Below, piece after piece: positions 1 through 7,586 of a DNA stretch of 64,000 nt. Below the pieces are notes generated by a model. The model searched no databases and was not told the DNA's origin. It saw only the letters and a list, made by a program, of their open reading frames with translations. The position numbers and the translations under genes are program-made. Source of the DNA: an uncultured Fodinibius sp. (GTDB lineage Bacteria; Bacteroidota; Rhodothermia; Balneolales; Balneolaceae). Location: contig CAJXMJ010000006.1 of assembly GCA_913056455.1 (NCBI GenBank), positions 1 to 64,000 of the forward strand. The letters run 5' to 3'. Within the stretch, counting starts at the first letter, position 1; every line of letters begins with the position of its first letter.

Positions 1-2
1 TT

Positions 3-629
3 ATCGGTGATCAGCTCAAAGCGTTAGGAGAAGACATTAATAAAATCGCCGACCAGACCGTCTATCAGGATTATGAGTTGTTAAACGGTGATGATTCAAC
101 GGGTACGATGTCGGGAACATTGTCGCTGACGTTCCAGGTTGGTGAGCGAGAGTCAGACACGATTACTGCAGATCTGAGCGCAGTAAATGTTGGTGAGCTT
201 TTTGCCTCAGGTACGGCAGCCGGTGGTACTGTAAATCTTGGTGACGCTACCGGTGCCGGTGCGACTGGGGATGGATCTGCTATTACAGCAGTAGCCGCTG
301 ATACTGACAGTGCCGGTTCGTTAACATTTGGATCTACAGCCAACTCTGCTGATTACCGATCCTTTATTGGAAAGGTTGATGAGGCGATTACGACAATGTC
401 AGAGAACGTAAACGACATTGGAATTACGCAGTCATCGCTGTCGGTACGTGAGCAGACGCTCTCGGAGTCGATCAGTGCGAATGAGTCGGCGAAGTCCCGA
501 ATTATGGATACCGACTTTGCGAAGGCGCAGAGTGAATCCGTGAGGTTGCAGATCTTGCAGCAGACGGCGACCTCCTCGTTGGCGCAGGCGAACAACGGCC
601 CGCAGTCCGTTCTTGGATTTATTGGATAA
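3..629 (+). CDS. fliC: flagellin, C-terminal part (5' end outside the window)
   Basis: The frame is open from the first bases of the window, so the gene starts upstream; about 208 residues are present. The early part (a run ending LLNGD) is typical of the end of the conserved N-terminal helical domain. It is followed by a Gly/Thr/Ala-rich variable surface domain, and then the conserved flagellin C-terminus (SRIMDTDFAKAQSE, ILQQTATSSLAQAN, ending VLGFIG) that packs into the filament core. Flagellin is exported by the flagellar type III apparatus and polymerises outside the cell. A strong terminator follows, so it is the last gene of its transcript. I am sure of the family; the exact paralogue cannot be told. 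Confidence 0.95.
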   Translation: MGDQLKALGEDINKIADQTVYQDYELLNGDDSTGTMSGTLSLTFQVGERESDTITADLSAVNVGELFASGTAAGGTVNLGDATGAGATGDGSAITAVAADTDSAGSLTFGSTANSADYRSFIGKVDEAITTMSENVNDIGITQSSLSVREQTLSESISANESAKSRIMDTDFAKAQSESVRLQILQQTATSSLAQANNGPQSVLGFIG

Positions 630-660
630 TATCCAGTACCCCAATAGTACTATACATGCA

Positions 661-695
661 AAGCGATACCACGATCAAGTGGTATCGCTTTTTTA
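661..695 (+). terminator. rho-independent terminator after flagellin
   Basis: A 12-bp perfect stem (AAGCGATACCAC / GTGGTATCGCTT) with a 6-base loop is followed by TTTTATTTT. It lies 30 bases after the flagellin stop. The convergent DUF2235 gene ends just beyond it. Confidence 0.9.
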
Positions 696-719
696 TTTTG
701 GGGATTCTAAATTTGGTAT

Positions 720-1736
720 TTATTCTTTCTGGTACGGTTCAATATCATAATCAGTTGAGAGGATCCACGGCCGGTAATCTGTGATTTCTGCCCGTTCTCG
801 TACACATTCATGGATGATCGGTTGATCAGTTCGTTCATTAGGCCAACTGCGTTCTTTTTGTGTGTAAACGATTTGTTGCCACCATCCACTTCTGGAGTTA
901 TGCATGAACGCATCAGCTTGCGGGGTTATCTCTAGCTTCTCTTCATTATAGATTCTTAGGCCGTGCTTCATTGCTTTTCGACACATCCAAAGAAAGGGGA
1001 TATGCGAAAGGTCATCTTTCTTGTATCCGCCGCCTACATCAGTGTGCATACCTGGAAACCACACTTGTTGTAAGGTCTGATAATTTTCAATAGTTGAATC
1101 CCATAATTTGGGATGAAAGGTTTTTCGCTCATCATCAATGGCTAAGGCATGATAAGCATGTTCAACACTTTTGCTAAGCTTGTAATTATGAAAATTATGT
1201 TGAAAGAACGGTATTCGATCCAGGATTTCGCTTATCCCTTTAATGGGAAAGCCGAGAGCAGATACCGTGTCAAAACATCCCAGAAATTTAACTCGGGTCC
1301 ACATCGTGTGATGTTTGTCAATAAATGCTTCTGCTTTGGCATTTCTCTTGTTGCTATTCGTGATCTTGTAAATTTTATACGCTTCGTCAATTAGGTCTTT
1401 ACGGGATTTGGGAAGAATCCCAAAGTGATGGATAAAACTGGAGAGGCTTCGTACAGTTGCTGCTCCTCTGCTGAATCCAAATAGAAAGATGTTGTCTCCG
1501 GCCTGATAATTTTCAAACAAGAAACGATAACAGTCTTTGATGTTTTGAGATATGCCATAGCCGGAAATCTGTTTAACAAGTTCAATGCCACTGGTGCCAA
1601 TACCGGGGTCATAAAAAACAATTTGATCATCGGTTCGATTTTCGATGGTATTAAAAATCTTATAAATGTTGGTATTAGATCCTTCACCTCCCTTTTGGCC
1701 GGTACCGTCCGATAGAATGATAATGTTCTTACCCAT
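720..1736 (-). CDS. DUF2235 family alpha/beta hydrolase
   Basis: The 338-residue protein opens with KNIIILSDGTGQ and has the nucleophile elbow GFSRG at residues 87-91 (Ser89), followed by AATVRSLSSFI. Both are hallmarks of the DUF2235 fold, which is also the catalytic domain of Tle1-type phospholipase effectors. A later motif, PGMHTDVGGGY, supplies the family's catalytic Asp region. There is no signal peptide, so it is probably cytoplasmic. Stand-alone members are of unknown substrate. No type VI secretion genes lie nearby, so I do not call it an effector. It is convergent with flagellin and has its own upstream region. Confidence 0.85.
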   Translation of the reverse strand: MGKNIIILSDGTGQKGGEGSNTNIYKIFNTIENRTDDQIVFYDPGIGTSGIELVKQISGYGISQNIKDCYRFLFENYQAGDNIFLFGFSRGAATVRSLSSFIHHFGILPKSRKDLIDEAYKIYKITNSNKRNAKAEAFIDKHHTMWTRVKFLGCFDTVSALGFPIKGISEILDRIPFFQHNFHNYKLSKSVEHAYHALAIDDERKTFHPKLWDSTIENYQTLQQVWFPGMHTDVGGGYKKDDLSHIPFLWMCRKAMKHGLRIYNEEKLEITPQADAFMHNSRSGWWQQIVYTQKERSWPNERTDQPIIHECVRERAEITDYRPWILSTDYDIEPYQKE

Positions 1737-2060
1737 AGCTATTAAATTTTAATCCCCAAATCGTGTTAAACTGCGTAGCGAATGTTTGCTAAAATGTACA
1801 TATGTATGTCGTCCGAAAAAAGATAGTGCTATGCATTTTTTTAAAAAACATGGATATATATCAGAATATTATGGATGACGTTACTATGCCAAGTTATAAT
1901 TCATTCCGTACTCTCAAAGCTATGCTTTCACGTTTTATCGCTTTCAATAAGGGAGTATCATATACATATAACAAGGGATTCATTTTTGTTGTAGGGCTAC
2001 GTTTTGTACTATCCAGTCTTAATGTCTGCAATTCGAACCCATTACTCAATATATTCCCTT
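1737..2060. other. intergenic region, no gene supported
   Basis: About 320 AT-rich bases lie between the divergent starts of the DUF2235 gene and the small gene at 2061. A 90-codon open frame at 1802-2074 has no family signal and overlaps the next gene, so I reject it. The region presumably holds promoters for both directions, but I see no clear core elements. Confidence 0.5.
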
Positions 2061-2318
2061 ATGGCTACTTGTGAATTTGAGATCGCCTATTCTAAAAGTA
2101 CGGATGAGGCGAAACAAATAATTACCGACGAAATCACCAGCAATGATGGAGACATTGATATTATCGATAATAGCGGATCATTTGCCATCTCGGTACCGGG
2201 TGGCCAGGTGACCGGTGAGATCACCTTTAATGGGGATACCTTGTCAGTGAGTATTACCGATAAGCCAGCTTTAATTCCTTGCAATATCATCAAGTCAGTG
2301 ATAGAGGGGTACCTATGA
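2061..2318 (+). CDS. small hypothetical protein (85 aa), beta-rich
   Basis: I chose the ATG at 2061 (MATCEFEIAYSK...) because the upstream extension reads as noise. The protein has an alternating pattern with SFAISVPGGQVTGEITFNGDTL, suggesting a small all-beta or alpha-beta fold. It has no signal peptide or membrane segment. I do not recognise the family, although short polyketide-cyclase-like or secretion-accessory domains have this look. It ends 35 bases before the convergent polymerase gene. Confidence 0.6.
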   Translation: MATCEFEIAYSKSTDEAKQIITDEITSNDGDIDIIDNSGSFAISVPGGQVTGEITFNGDTLSVSITDKPALIPCNIIKSVIEGYL

Positions 2319-2353
2319 TCCTACAAAGGCGTTATTCGCAGGCAATTCTTAGC

Positions 2354-3688
2354 TTATGAGCGTTCTAGGAAATGTGTCTTGCCGGGTACGCTGTCCATGA
2401 CGGCGGCCTTGGTGATGGTATCGGCCCCGTGCCGGTTGTTGATGGCATCTTGCACAAGGTGGAAGTTTCGGGACTTTGCCTCTTCTTGGAAAAATAACTC
2501 TCGCTGGCCCGAGTGATCCACAGTGACCGTGCCGATGCTCATCCGTCGAAGAGAAAAACCTTTGTTTAATAGAGCCTCAATACGGGGACGTGCTTTTCGC
2601 ATGCACTCGTAGTGGATATAGTCGTCGAGGTTGGTGAATCCATCGGTGCTGAACCGAAAGCCTAAACCCTTGTGGTCTTTATGCTGTATGCCAATAAAGC
2701 AGAAATATTTTCGAGCTCGCATTCCATAGGCTCGCATCCGATAGCCGAGGCGGGTTATGCCCCGCATCATCTCGCCCCGAACCTGGGTAGGATCATCAGT
2801 TTGAACGCTGAAGGTATGGTTGTAGCTAAGTTGTTCCTTGGTGGCGTGTTGGCCGGTAAGCACCTTGGCCCGGTCTTTCCCTGCGACCATTTCCCAAATG
2901 ATCTTCCCAAAGTATTGGCCAAAAAGCTCTTGGAAGATCGGATATCCACGAGCGATACCATCGGCGATGGTTACCAGTCCTTTCTTCCTGAGTTTTGCAT
3001 AGCGCTTGTGTCCAATGCCCCAGACCTCATCCAGAGGCATTGGGCCAAGTAGGTCAGTGGCCTCCTGTTCATCGAGCACTAATGTTAACCCATGGGGTTT
3101 GTTGATATCGCTGGCCAGCTTGCTGTAGGTTTTAGAATAGGAGATGCCGATGGAGCATACGAGCCCGATCTCTCTGTAGATAAGGTTGCGAAGATCCTCT
3201 CCAAACTGCTGAATTTCTTCCCGCGACTTATTCTTCAAAAAATTGATGTCGAGGAAGTACTCATCCATCGAATACTTTTCGACGGTGGGGGCAAACTCTT
3301 CGAGCACGTCTTCAATCAGGGCACTGACGCCTTTGTACTTTTCGTAGTCGGCCTGTAGGCCTATGACGTATGGACAGATCTGCTCGGCCTCATAGGCGCT
3401 CATGGCCGTCTTGATTCCCAAGGCCCGGGCCTCATAGGAGCTGGTGGCCACGATGCCTCTTGGTATTCCTTGTTCTCCTTTGTACCACCCACCAATGTAA
3501 ATGGGCAGTCCATGGAGCTTAAAGCATTGTTGCTCAACCTGCGCATAAAAACAGTTCATGTCCAAGTGCAGGTACAGTCGCTCTTTGATCGAATGGTGCT
3601 GCATGTCCCGGCTTACGCACCGGTAGTCAGTAATCTTGTGGACGTCCTCCTCGGGAGTGTAGGTTCCAACCTGTATAGCGGGATACAT
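2354..3688 (-). CDS. Y-family translesion DNA polymerase (DinB/UmuC-like)
   Basis: This 444-residue protein carries the Y-family palm motifs: HLDMNCFYAQVEQ (metal-binding Asp43 region), SSYEARALGIKT near 83-94, and YSMDEYFLD (Asp142-Glu143). A helix-hairpin-helix stretch (LGPMPLDEVWGIGHKRYAKL) is followed by the little-finger domain. It copies past damaged bases with low fidelity. It has a 36-residue N-terminal extension before the first strand. It may be damage-regulated with its divergent neighbour at 3774, since a repeated decamer lies between them. The family is certain; DinB versus UmuC class is not. Confidence 0.92.
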   Translation of the reverse strand: MYPAIQVGTYTPEEDVHKITDYRCVSRDMQHHSIKERLYLHLDMNCFYAQVEQQCFKLHGLPIYIGGWYKGEQGIPRGIVATSSYEARALGIKTAMSAYEAEQICPYVIGLQADYEKYKGVSALIEDVLEEFAPTVEKYSMDEYFLDINFLKNKSREEIQQFGEDLRNLIYREIGLVCSIGISYSKTYSKLASDINKPHGLTLVLDEQEATDLLGPMPLDEVWGIGHKRYAKLRKKGLVTIADGIARGYPIFQELFGQYFGKIIWEMVAGKDRAKVLTGQHATKEQLSYNHTFSVQTDDPTQVRGEMMRGITRLGYRMRAYGMRARKYFCFIGIQHKDHKGLGFRFSTDGFTNLDDYIHYECMRKARPRIEALLNKGFSLRRMSIGTVTVDHSGQRELFFQEEAKSRNFHLVQDAINNRHGADTITKAAVMDSVPGKTHFLERS

Positions 3689-3692
3689 TAAT

Positions 3693-3745
3693 ATGAAAAG
3701 ATGTTGAATTAATAATCCATTTATTCGTAATATACATGAAAAGAT
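3693..3745. promoter_or_regulatory. pair of ATGAAAAGAT direct repeats between divergent genes
   Basis: The decamer ATGAAAAGAT occurs at 3693-3702 and again at 3736-3745, within the 85-base gap between the polymerase and the 120-residue gene. The spacing is 43 bases start to start, about four helical turns. It could be a regulator site controlling both genes; no known consensus is matched. Confidence 0.35.
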
Positions 3746-3773
3746 ATATGGAAAGAAGTTTCAAGGTAATGTT

Positions 3774-4136
3774 ATGCAAACCGTCCTCAAAGAAAAGGTG
3801 AACGTCGATGCGGTCTTTCGCAGCTTTAAAGATGAAGGACCTTCAACTCGTAGCGGATGGGAGCACAAGCGTATTGAACCCCGCTACGTAAAACGCAAAA
3901 AAGGTGAGGTCCTCAAAGTCCAAGAAGTGCGTCGCTCCTATGGCCAGCGGAAGGGAAAGAGGCTACAAGTTCACTTTGTGATCCACTGCCAGGACGACCG
4001 TTATTTTCATCTGGTTTATGATGCTGATAAAATTATTTGGATCCTGCTATACGAGTTTGATGACCAGATACTCTTTGACGAGAAGGAAGTCAACGTTGAG
4101 ATCCAGTGGGATGGGTTATCCGGATCAAAAAATTAA
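3774..4136 (+). CDS. hypothetical protein (120 aa), divergent partner of the Y-family polymerase
   Basis: A basic N-terminal half (KVQEVRRSYGQRKGKRLQVHFVIHC) is followed by a hydrophobic and acidic C-terminal half (RYFHLVYDADKIIWILLYEFDDQILFDEKEVNVEIQW). No signal peptide is seen. I do not recognise the family. Because it shares a short divergent promoter region with the Y-family polymerase, a role in DNA-damage response or accessory mutagenesis is a reasonable guess, but nothing in the protein itself proves it. Confidence 0.65.
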   Translation: MQTVLKEKVNVDAVFRSFKDEGPSTRSGWEHKRIEPRYVKRKKGEVLKVQEVRRSYGQRKGKRLQVHFVIHCQDDRYFHLVYDADKIIWILLYEFDDQILFDEKEVNVEIQWDGLSGSKN

Positions 4137-4485
4137 GCCCAAATTATTGTCTTTCTGTCGAGCTTTTGTTGACAGACGTTAATGACTGATACCTACTCTT
4201 CTATGTAAGCTATAATATTGCCGAAGATGAGGATTATTTATCAATCTATGGTCGAATAGGTAATTAGATATTAACGCTGTGTGAAATTAGGTCCCTTACA
4301 CTTTATGTAACAGAACTGAATTTCCTATATGGACTATCCAGGCCGGGTAGTTCCCTTTTTATTTAAGCAGATGCACTAAAATGAATTCATAATTATCCAC
4401 GCAGAAATGGTTGCAAAGCCAACGAATAAAACAGCATGTCATGCAATAGGAGTGTTAATGTTTTAGAGTTATTCCTTTTTCAATT

Positions 4486-4550
4486 AATAGTTTATAAAAT
4501 ATATATTATGTCAACTTATTATTGACATAATTATAAAATAATAAACTATT
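4486..4550. repeat. imperfect 29-bp inverted repeat with TTATGTCAA/TTGACATAA core
   Basis: The left arm at 4486-4514 and the right arm at 4522-4550 match at both ends (AATAGTTTAT and ATTATGTCAA) with mismatches in the middle, around a 7-base spacer. The core half-sites are the same as those of the operator-like repeat in front of the second AbiE operon at 63257-63290. No T-run follows, so it is a weak terminator candidate. It may be an operator, a cruciform or a mobile-element end. Confidence 0.6.
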
Positions 4551-4891
4551 ATTTAGGGATGTATTAGCATTATTAAATGATAAATAATTGACTTTATTCA
4601 ACGTAATTTGATGCTTGTCAAGCAAAGTTAATGGGTGCTGGATAAGCTAAAGACCAGAATAGTACTCTAAAAACACATCAAGCGAACTCCAGGCAATTCT
4701 GGGAGAGTTCCCGGAAAACGAATGAATAAGTCTGCTGTTTAATTGAAGTAGACCTAAGTCCTAAGAGTGAACTTAAAAACGTTCGTTTTTTAGACTTGTT
4801 CTGAGGGGGTTGATTTATATCTACCGGGACAATAAAAATAGTTTAAAAAATATAATATTTGTCTATATTTTACTTACAAAGTATTAACAAT

Positions 4892-4909
4892 TTAAACTCA
4901 TAAGTTTAA
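4892..4909. promoter_or_regulatory. dyad upstream of orphan abiEi
   Basis: A perfect 7-bp inverted repeat (TTAAACT / AGTTTAA, 4-base spacer) lies 37 bases before the abiEi start. AbiEi proteins are known to autoregulate by binding inverted repeats in their promoter, so this is a candidate operator. The assignment is inference. Confidence 0.4.
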
Positions 4910-4945
4910 GAATATTTAAATACGTCTATAAAATATTGACAAGTA

Positions 4946-5710
4946 TTGATAAAAATAAACCAAATATTACAGAAGTGGCCTCAGGGCACTGTTATAACCA
5001 CTGACTGGTTAAAGAAACAGGGGGTCTCCAGACAATCAGTTAATAACTATAAAAATAGTGGGTGGTTCGAGCGAATAGGCCGAGGCGCATATAAAAGGAA
5101 AGGAGAAAACATATCGTGGGCTGGAGGCTTATATGCGTTGCAGAAGCTTCAAGGTATTCCGGTCCACGTGGGAGGCAAGACCTCCTTAGAGATGCAAGGG
5201 TATGGGCAATATATCAAAATCTCTTTCTTAGATCGGGTAATATTATGGAAGAACCCTGAGGTAAGACTTTCAGCATGGTTTAAAAATTGTGATGAATGGA
5301 AGGATAAATTAGAAATACGTTCAGCCACGCTGTTTCCTAAAGGAGTTGGTGCTCTTTCTGAGGCAAGAATAAGACAGGTAGAAGTTCAGATATCATCCGC
5401 TGAAAGAGCGATATTGGAATATCTGTATGATGTACCAAAGCGAGAAGATTTTGATAGGGTAAATAACATTATGGGTAGACTTGCTTCATTGCGTCCAAAA
5501 GTATTACAGCAATTACTTGAAGCTTGTAATTCGGTGCGAGTGAAGAGGTTGTTTATGTATATGGCCGAGTATCATGATCATAGTTGGTTTCATAGATTAG
5601 ATCCTTCAAAAATTAATTTTGGAAAAGGGAAACGGGAAATAGTGAAAGGCGGTAAGCTGAATAAGAACTATATGATTGTAGTGCCGGAACTTCGGAAGGA
5701 AGACGGATGA
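4946..5710 (+). CDS. abiEi: AbiEi-type antitoxin / transcriptional regulator, orphan
   Basis: The 254-residue protein starts at a TTG. It has an N-terminal winged-helix region (GTVITTDWLKKQGVSRQSVNNYKNSGWFERIGRGAYKR split over residues 14-50) and the AbiEi_1-type middle section (LYALQKLQG..VHVGGKTSLEMQGYG), then the family's C-terminal domain. In type IV toxin-antitoxin systems AbiEi represses the operon and neutralises the nucleotidyltransferase AbiEii. Here the downstream toxin is destroyed (next entry), so it stands alone. Its stop overlaps an ATG in the usual ATGA arrangement, showing the toxin was once translationally coupled. Confidence 0.85.
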   Translation: MIKINQILQKWPQGTVITTDWLKKQGVSRQSVNNYKNSGWFERIGRGAYKRKGENISWAGGLYALQKLQGIPVHVGGKTSLEMQGYGQYIKISFLDRVILWKNPEVRLSAWFKNCDEWKDKLEIRSATLFPKGVGALSEARIRQVEVQISSAERAILEYLYDVPKREDFDRVNNIMGRLASLRPKVLQQLLEACNSVRVKRLFMYMAEYHDHSWFHRLDPSKINFGKGKREIVKGGKLNKNYMIVVPELRKEDG

Positions 5711-5800
5711 TTAAAGAAAAAAGCTAAAAAAAGAGCAAAGAATCGGGTCAAATATTTAGCCGATGATTATGTGTCATTTCGGGAAAAGGGGATACTGTAG
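5707..5800 (+). pseudogene. remnant of abiEii toxin gene
   Basis: The ATG at 5707 overlaps the abiEi stop and reads only six codons (MIKEKS) before TAA. One frame over, bases 5726-5800 read KKRAKNRVKYLADDYVSFREKGIL and stop, a plausible fragment of a coupled toxin. The body of a roughly 300-codon gene is missing, so this is an internal deletion plus frameshift. The call rests mainly on position and coupling; the fragment is too short to identify by itself. Confidence 0.55.
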
Positions 5801-5980
5801 TCAGATAAGGCTGAAAAGGTAAGAGACTCCTTCTTTTTTAGATTAAGATTTAGAGTTTATTTCTGTTATCCTATTTCTCAACTTTTTAAAGCTCCCGATT
5901 TGCATACTCTACATATCTTTTCGTATATACTTCTTTTGATCATTTACTTAAAGCAAAATAAATAACCAAGACATATAACT

Positions 5981-6172
5981 ATGGATGAAAGCACAGCTAG
6001 CCTATTCAATAAAATGAAACAAGAGTGGGAAAAATTGGAAGAAAACCACGAAGACTTCGATCAGAAGGATAATAAAGCTGCTGGTCGTAGAGCCAGGAAG
6101 GCTGCCAATAACTTGAAGAAGTTGTTGACTCCCTACAAGAAAGCTTCTGTAGACGAAGCCAAAGAAATTTAG
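5981..6172 (+). CDS. histone H1-like (Hc1 family) DNA-binding protein
   Basis: The 63-residue protein is highly charged, with an N-terminal helix (LFNKMKQEWEKLEENHEDFD) followed by the family signature NKAAGRRARKAANNLKKLL. This pattern is typical of the short histone-H1-like proteins of Bacteroidota and chlamydial Hc1 relatives, which bind and condense DNA. It is monocistronic, ends at a strong terminator, and is AT-rich like its surroundings. Confidence 0.8.
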   Translation: MDESTASLFNKMKQEWEKLEENHEDFDQKDNKAAGRRARKAANNLKKLLTPYKKASVDEAKEI

Positions 6173-6197
6173 GGAGCAGGTATAGTAAGAGTTAGGC

Positions 6198-6232
6198 AAG
6201 GGGATATGGATTATTCCGTATCCCCTTTTTTG
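6198..6232 (+). terminator. terminator after the H1-like gene
   Basis: The stem AAGGGGATA / TATCCCCTT with an inner GGA/TCC pairing is followed by TTTTTTG. It starts 25 bases after the H1-like stop. Confidence 0.9.
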
Positions 6233-6522
6233 TTATTTAAAAAGGAATTGACGAAGAAAGTACGAGCTCAGCATTATTAATTTAAAGAGATAGCAGAAAG
6301 TTGGGAGCCGGTGACGAATTCTATGGTTGCTGTAAGTTAGTCCCGAAGAGATATACAGCTTATTTGGAAAATGAACTATTTAACAAGCTGCTGAGTAGAA
6401 GGATTTTGATTTGTGTCATACGCACAATCGGTGCAATTTTACCTTCAGGGTAGTTTTGTTGTACCCTCAGCGTATCCTTAGATATTTTCTGGCTCTTTAA
6501 TAGAGGTATATTTATCAAAACA
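6233..6522. other. intergenic stretch without a gene
   Basis: No open frame of interest is seen between the H1-like terminator and the tRNA-scar terminator. The sequence is AT-rich with no recognisable repeats. Confidence 0.5.
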
Positions 6523-6563
6523 AAAAAGCCTCTAACTACTTATAATATAAGTCAGAGGCTTAG
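6523..6563 (-). terminator. terminator of the disrupted tRNA-Arg locus
   Basis: Read on the minus strand, AAGCCTCTGACTTATA pairs with TATAAGTAGTTAGAGGCTT and runs into TTTTTTG. It sits a few bases after the 3' end of the tRNA fragment and is best explained as that gene's native terminator. Confidence 0.8.
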
Positions 6564-6572
6564 TAGAGAGTA

Positions 6573-6617
6573 CGCCTGAGAGGATTCGAACCCCTAACCT
6601 CCTGATCCGTAATCTAT
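6573..6617 (-). tRNA. 3' half of tRNA-Arg(ACG), 5' half missing: attachment-site scar
   Basis: On the minus strand the sequence reads through an anticodon loop TTACGGA and a 3' anticodon-stem strand TCAGG. It continues to a T-arm GGGGTTCGAATCCTC and an acceptor 3' strand CAGGCGT with discriminator A. No CCA is encoded. The bases on the 5' side of the loop do not form the required CCTGA stem strand, and no D-arm or 5' acceptor strand follows. The break falls in the anticodon stem-loop, a classic crossover point for tyrosine integrases. The original terminator is still downstream, so this is the host end of the gene, with the 5' half displaced. Confidence 0.75.
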
Positions 6618-6662
6618 GCGATATATTCCTGTGCGTGAAATGGGCCGCGATTTTGGGATTCC

Positions 6663-6684
6663 ATGTAGTACTATATGTAGTACC
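6663..6684. repeat. tandem ATGTAGTAC repeat beside the tRNA scar
   Basis: ATGTAGTAC occurs at 6663-6671 and 6675-6683, about 46 bases into what would be the inserted side of the tRNA scar. Short direct repeats at this distance resemble integrase arm-type sites. The function is inferred from position only. Confidence 0.4.
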
Positions 6685-6852
6685 GAAAGGGAATAGAGGG
6701 AAACCGTTTCCCGAAAACTATTGGATAAAAATCTGTTCACTTACTATTAGAAATAAGTGAACATTTCTTCTTTTGACTAATATCCATATTTGGGACGGGT
6801 AATAACCAGTATATGAATAGAGTTTTTTGAATTTGAACGTATTTGTTTCAAA

Positions 6853-6881
6853 CTTGATTGTTTAGTTGTTGACGAATCAAG
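6853..6881. promoter_or_regulatory. dyad in front of the tetR gene
   Basis: Perfect 7-bp arms CTTGATT and AATCAAG flank a 15-base spacer, ending 15 bases before the regulator's ATG. This is a candidate autoregulatory operator. Confidence 0.4.
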
Positions 6882-6896
6882 TAATCTATTAACGTT

Positions 6897-7478
6897 ATGC
6901 CACGAAAAAAAGAATATGATCCAAGCGAAGTCCTTCAAAAAGCGATGTATGTTTTTTGGCAAAATGGATATCGCTCTACTTCGCTTCGCATGTTAGAAAA
7001 GGAGCTGGGAATCAATCAATTTTCAATTTATTCCAGCTTTCAAAACAAGCATAATCTTTTTGTAGAAGTGCTGAAGAAGTATCGCGAACACATGCGTGAG
7101 GGAATTGTTCAAATCCTCATAAATTCAGAAGGAGATCTTAAAGATATTGAGCATTTTTATAAAGCCTTTATTGATGCTGTCCAAAACGGAGAGTCACCCA
7201 ATGGATGCCTTGTTGCAAATACCGCCGCCGAGATTGGATCATCAGATAGCCAAATACATGAAGCACTTAAAGCATATTTTGGGATGATGGAAGAGGCCTT
7301 TTATGAACTCTTGAGAAAAAGTAAGGCTAAGGGACAGTTGGACGAGGATATCGATCCGCGTGAAAAGGCAAGGTATCTCGTAACTTGTACCGAGGGGTTG
7401 TCCCTTTCTTCCAAGGTCATGGATGAGTCTGATCTCCATTCATTTATTTCATCTGTGTTAGCTTCATTGCAACGCTAA
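6897..7478 (+). CDS. TetR/AcrR family transcriptional regulator
   Basis: The 193-residue protein has the TetR N-terminal helix-turn-helix at about residues 9-52 (EVLQKAMYVFWQNGYRSTSLRMLEKELGI, then NQFSIYSSFQNKHNLF). The helical ligand domain carries the C-terminal pattern CLVANTAAEIG of the YezE/NemR-like subgroup. It most likely represses the AhpD-like gene that starts 108 bases downstream, where two similar palindromes lie in the gap. Subgroup members often sense electrophiles or thiol-reactive compounds; the ligand here is unknown. Confidence 0.9.
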   Translation: MPRKKEYDPSEVLQKAMYVFWQNGYRSTSLRMLEKELGINQFSIYSSFQNKHNLFVEVLKKYREHMREGIVQILINSEGDLKDIEHFYKAFIDAVQNGESPNGCLVANTAAEIGSSDSQIHEALKAYFGMMEEAFYELLRKSKAKGQLDEDIDPREKARYLVTCTEGLSLSSKVMDESDLHSFISSVLASLQR

Positions 7479-7495
7479 TTTTTTTTGGACTTGAA

Positions 7496-7559
7496 TCTAA
7501 GTGAACGCTTAGAAAAGAACTACTGTTGTTTATGTCTTATTTCTAAGCAATCGTTTAGT
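7496..7559 (+). promoter_or_regulatory. two related palindromes, candidate TetR operators
   Basis: TCTAAG-6-CTTAGA at 7496-7513 is a perfect palindrome of 6-bp arms. A second, related site at 7542-7559 (CTAAGC..GTTTAG) is imperfect. Both lie between the tetR stop and the ATG of the AhpD-like gene, 46 bases apart centre to centre, and have the size of TetR operators. Confidence 0.5.
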
Positions 7560-7586
7560 AATGTCAAAAATAAATCGATTAATACT

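Larger units (their letters stand above)
4137..4945. other. 809-base AT-rich region without a gene
   Basis: No open frame here carries a recognisable protein. The stretch is strongly AT-rich towards its right half and holds the large imperfect inverted repeat listed at 4486-4550 and a dyad just before abiEi. It may be a decayed accessory gene; the region to its right also shows gene loss. Confidence 0.5.

Noticed and set aside
720-1736. Type VI secretion effector (Tle1) label for the DUF2235 protein
   Set aside because: No secretion genes, immunity gene or effector-tag domain lie nearby, so only the fold family is claimed.
1802-2074. 90-codon plus-strand open frame
   Set aside because: It overlaps the better-supported gene at 2061 and has a random composition.
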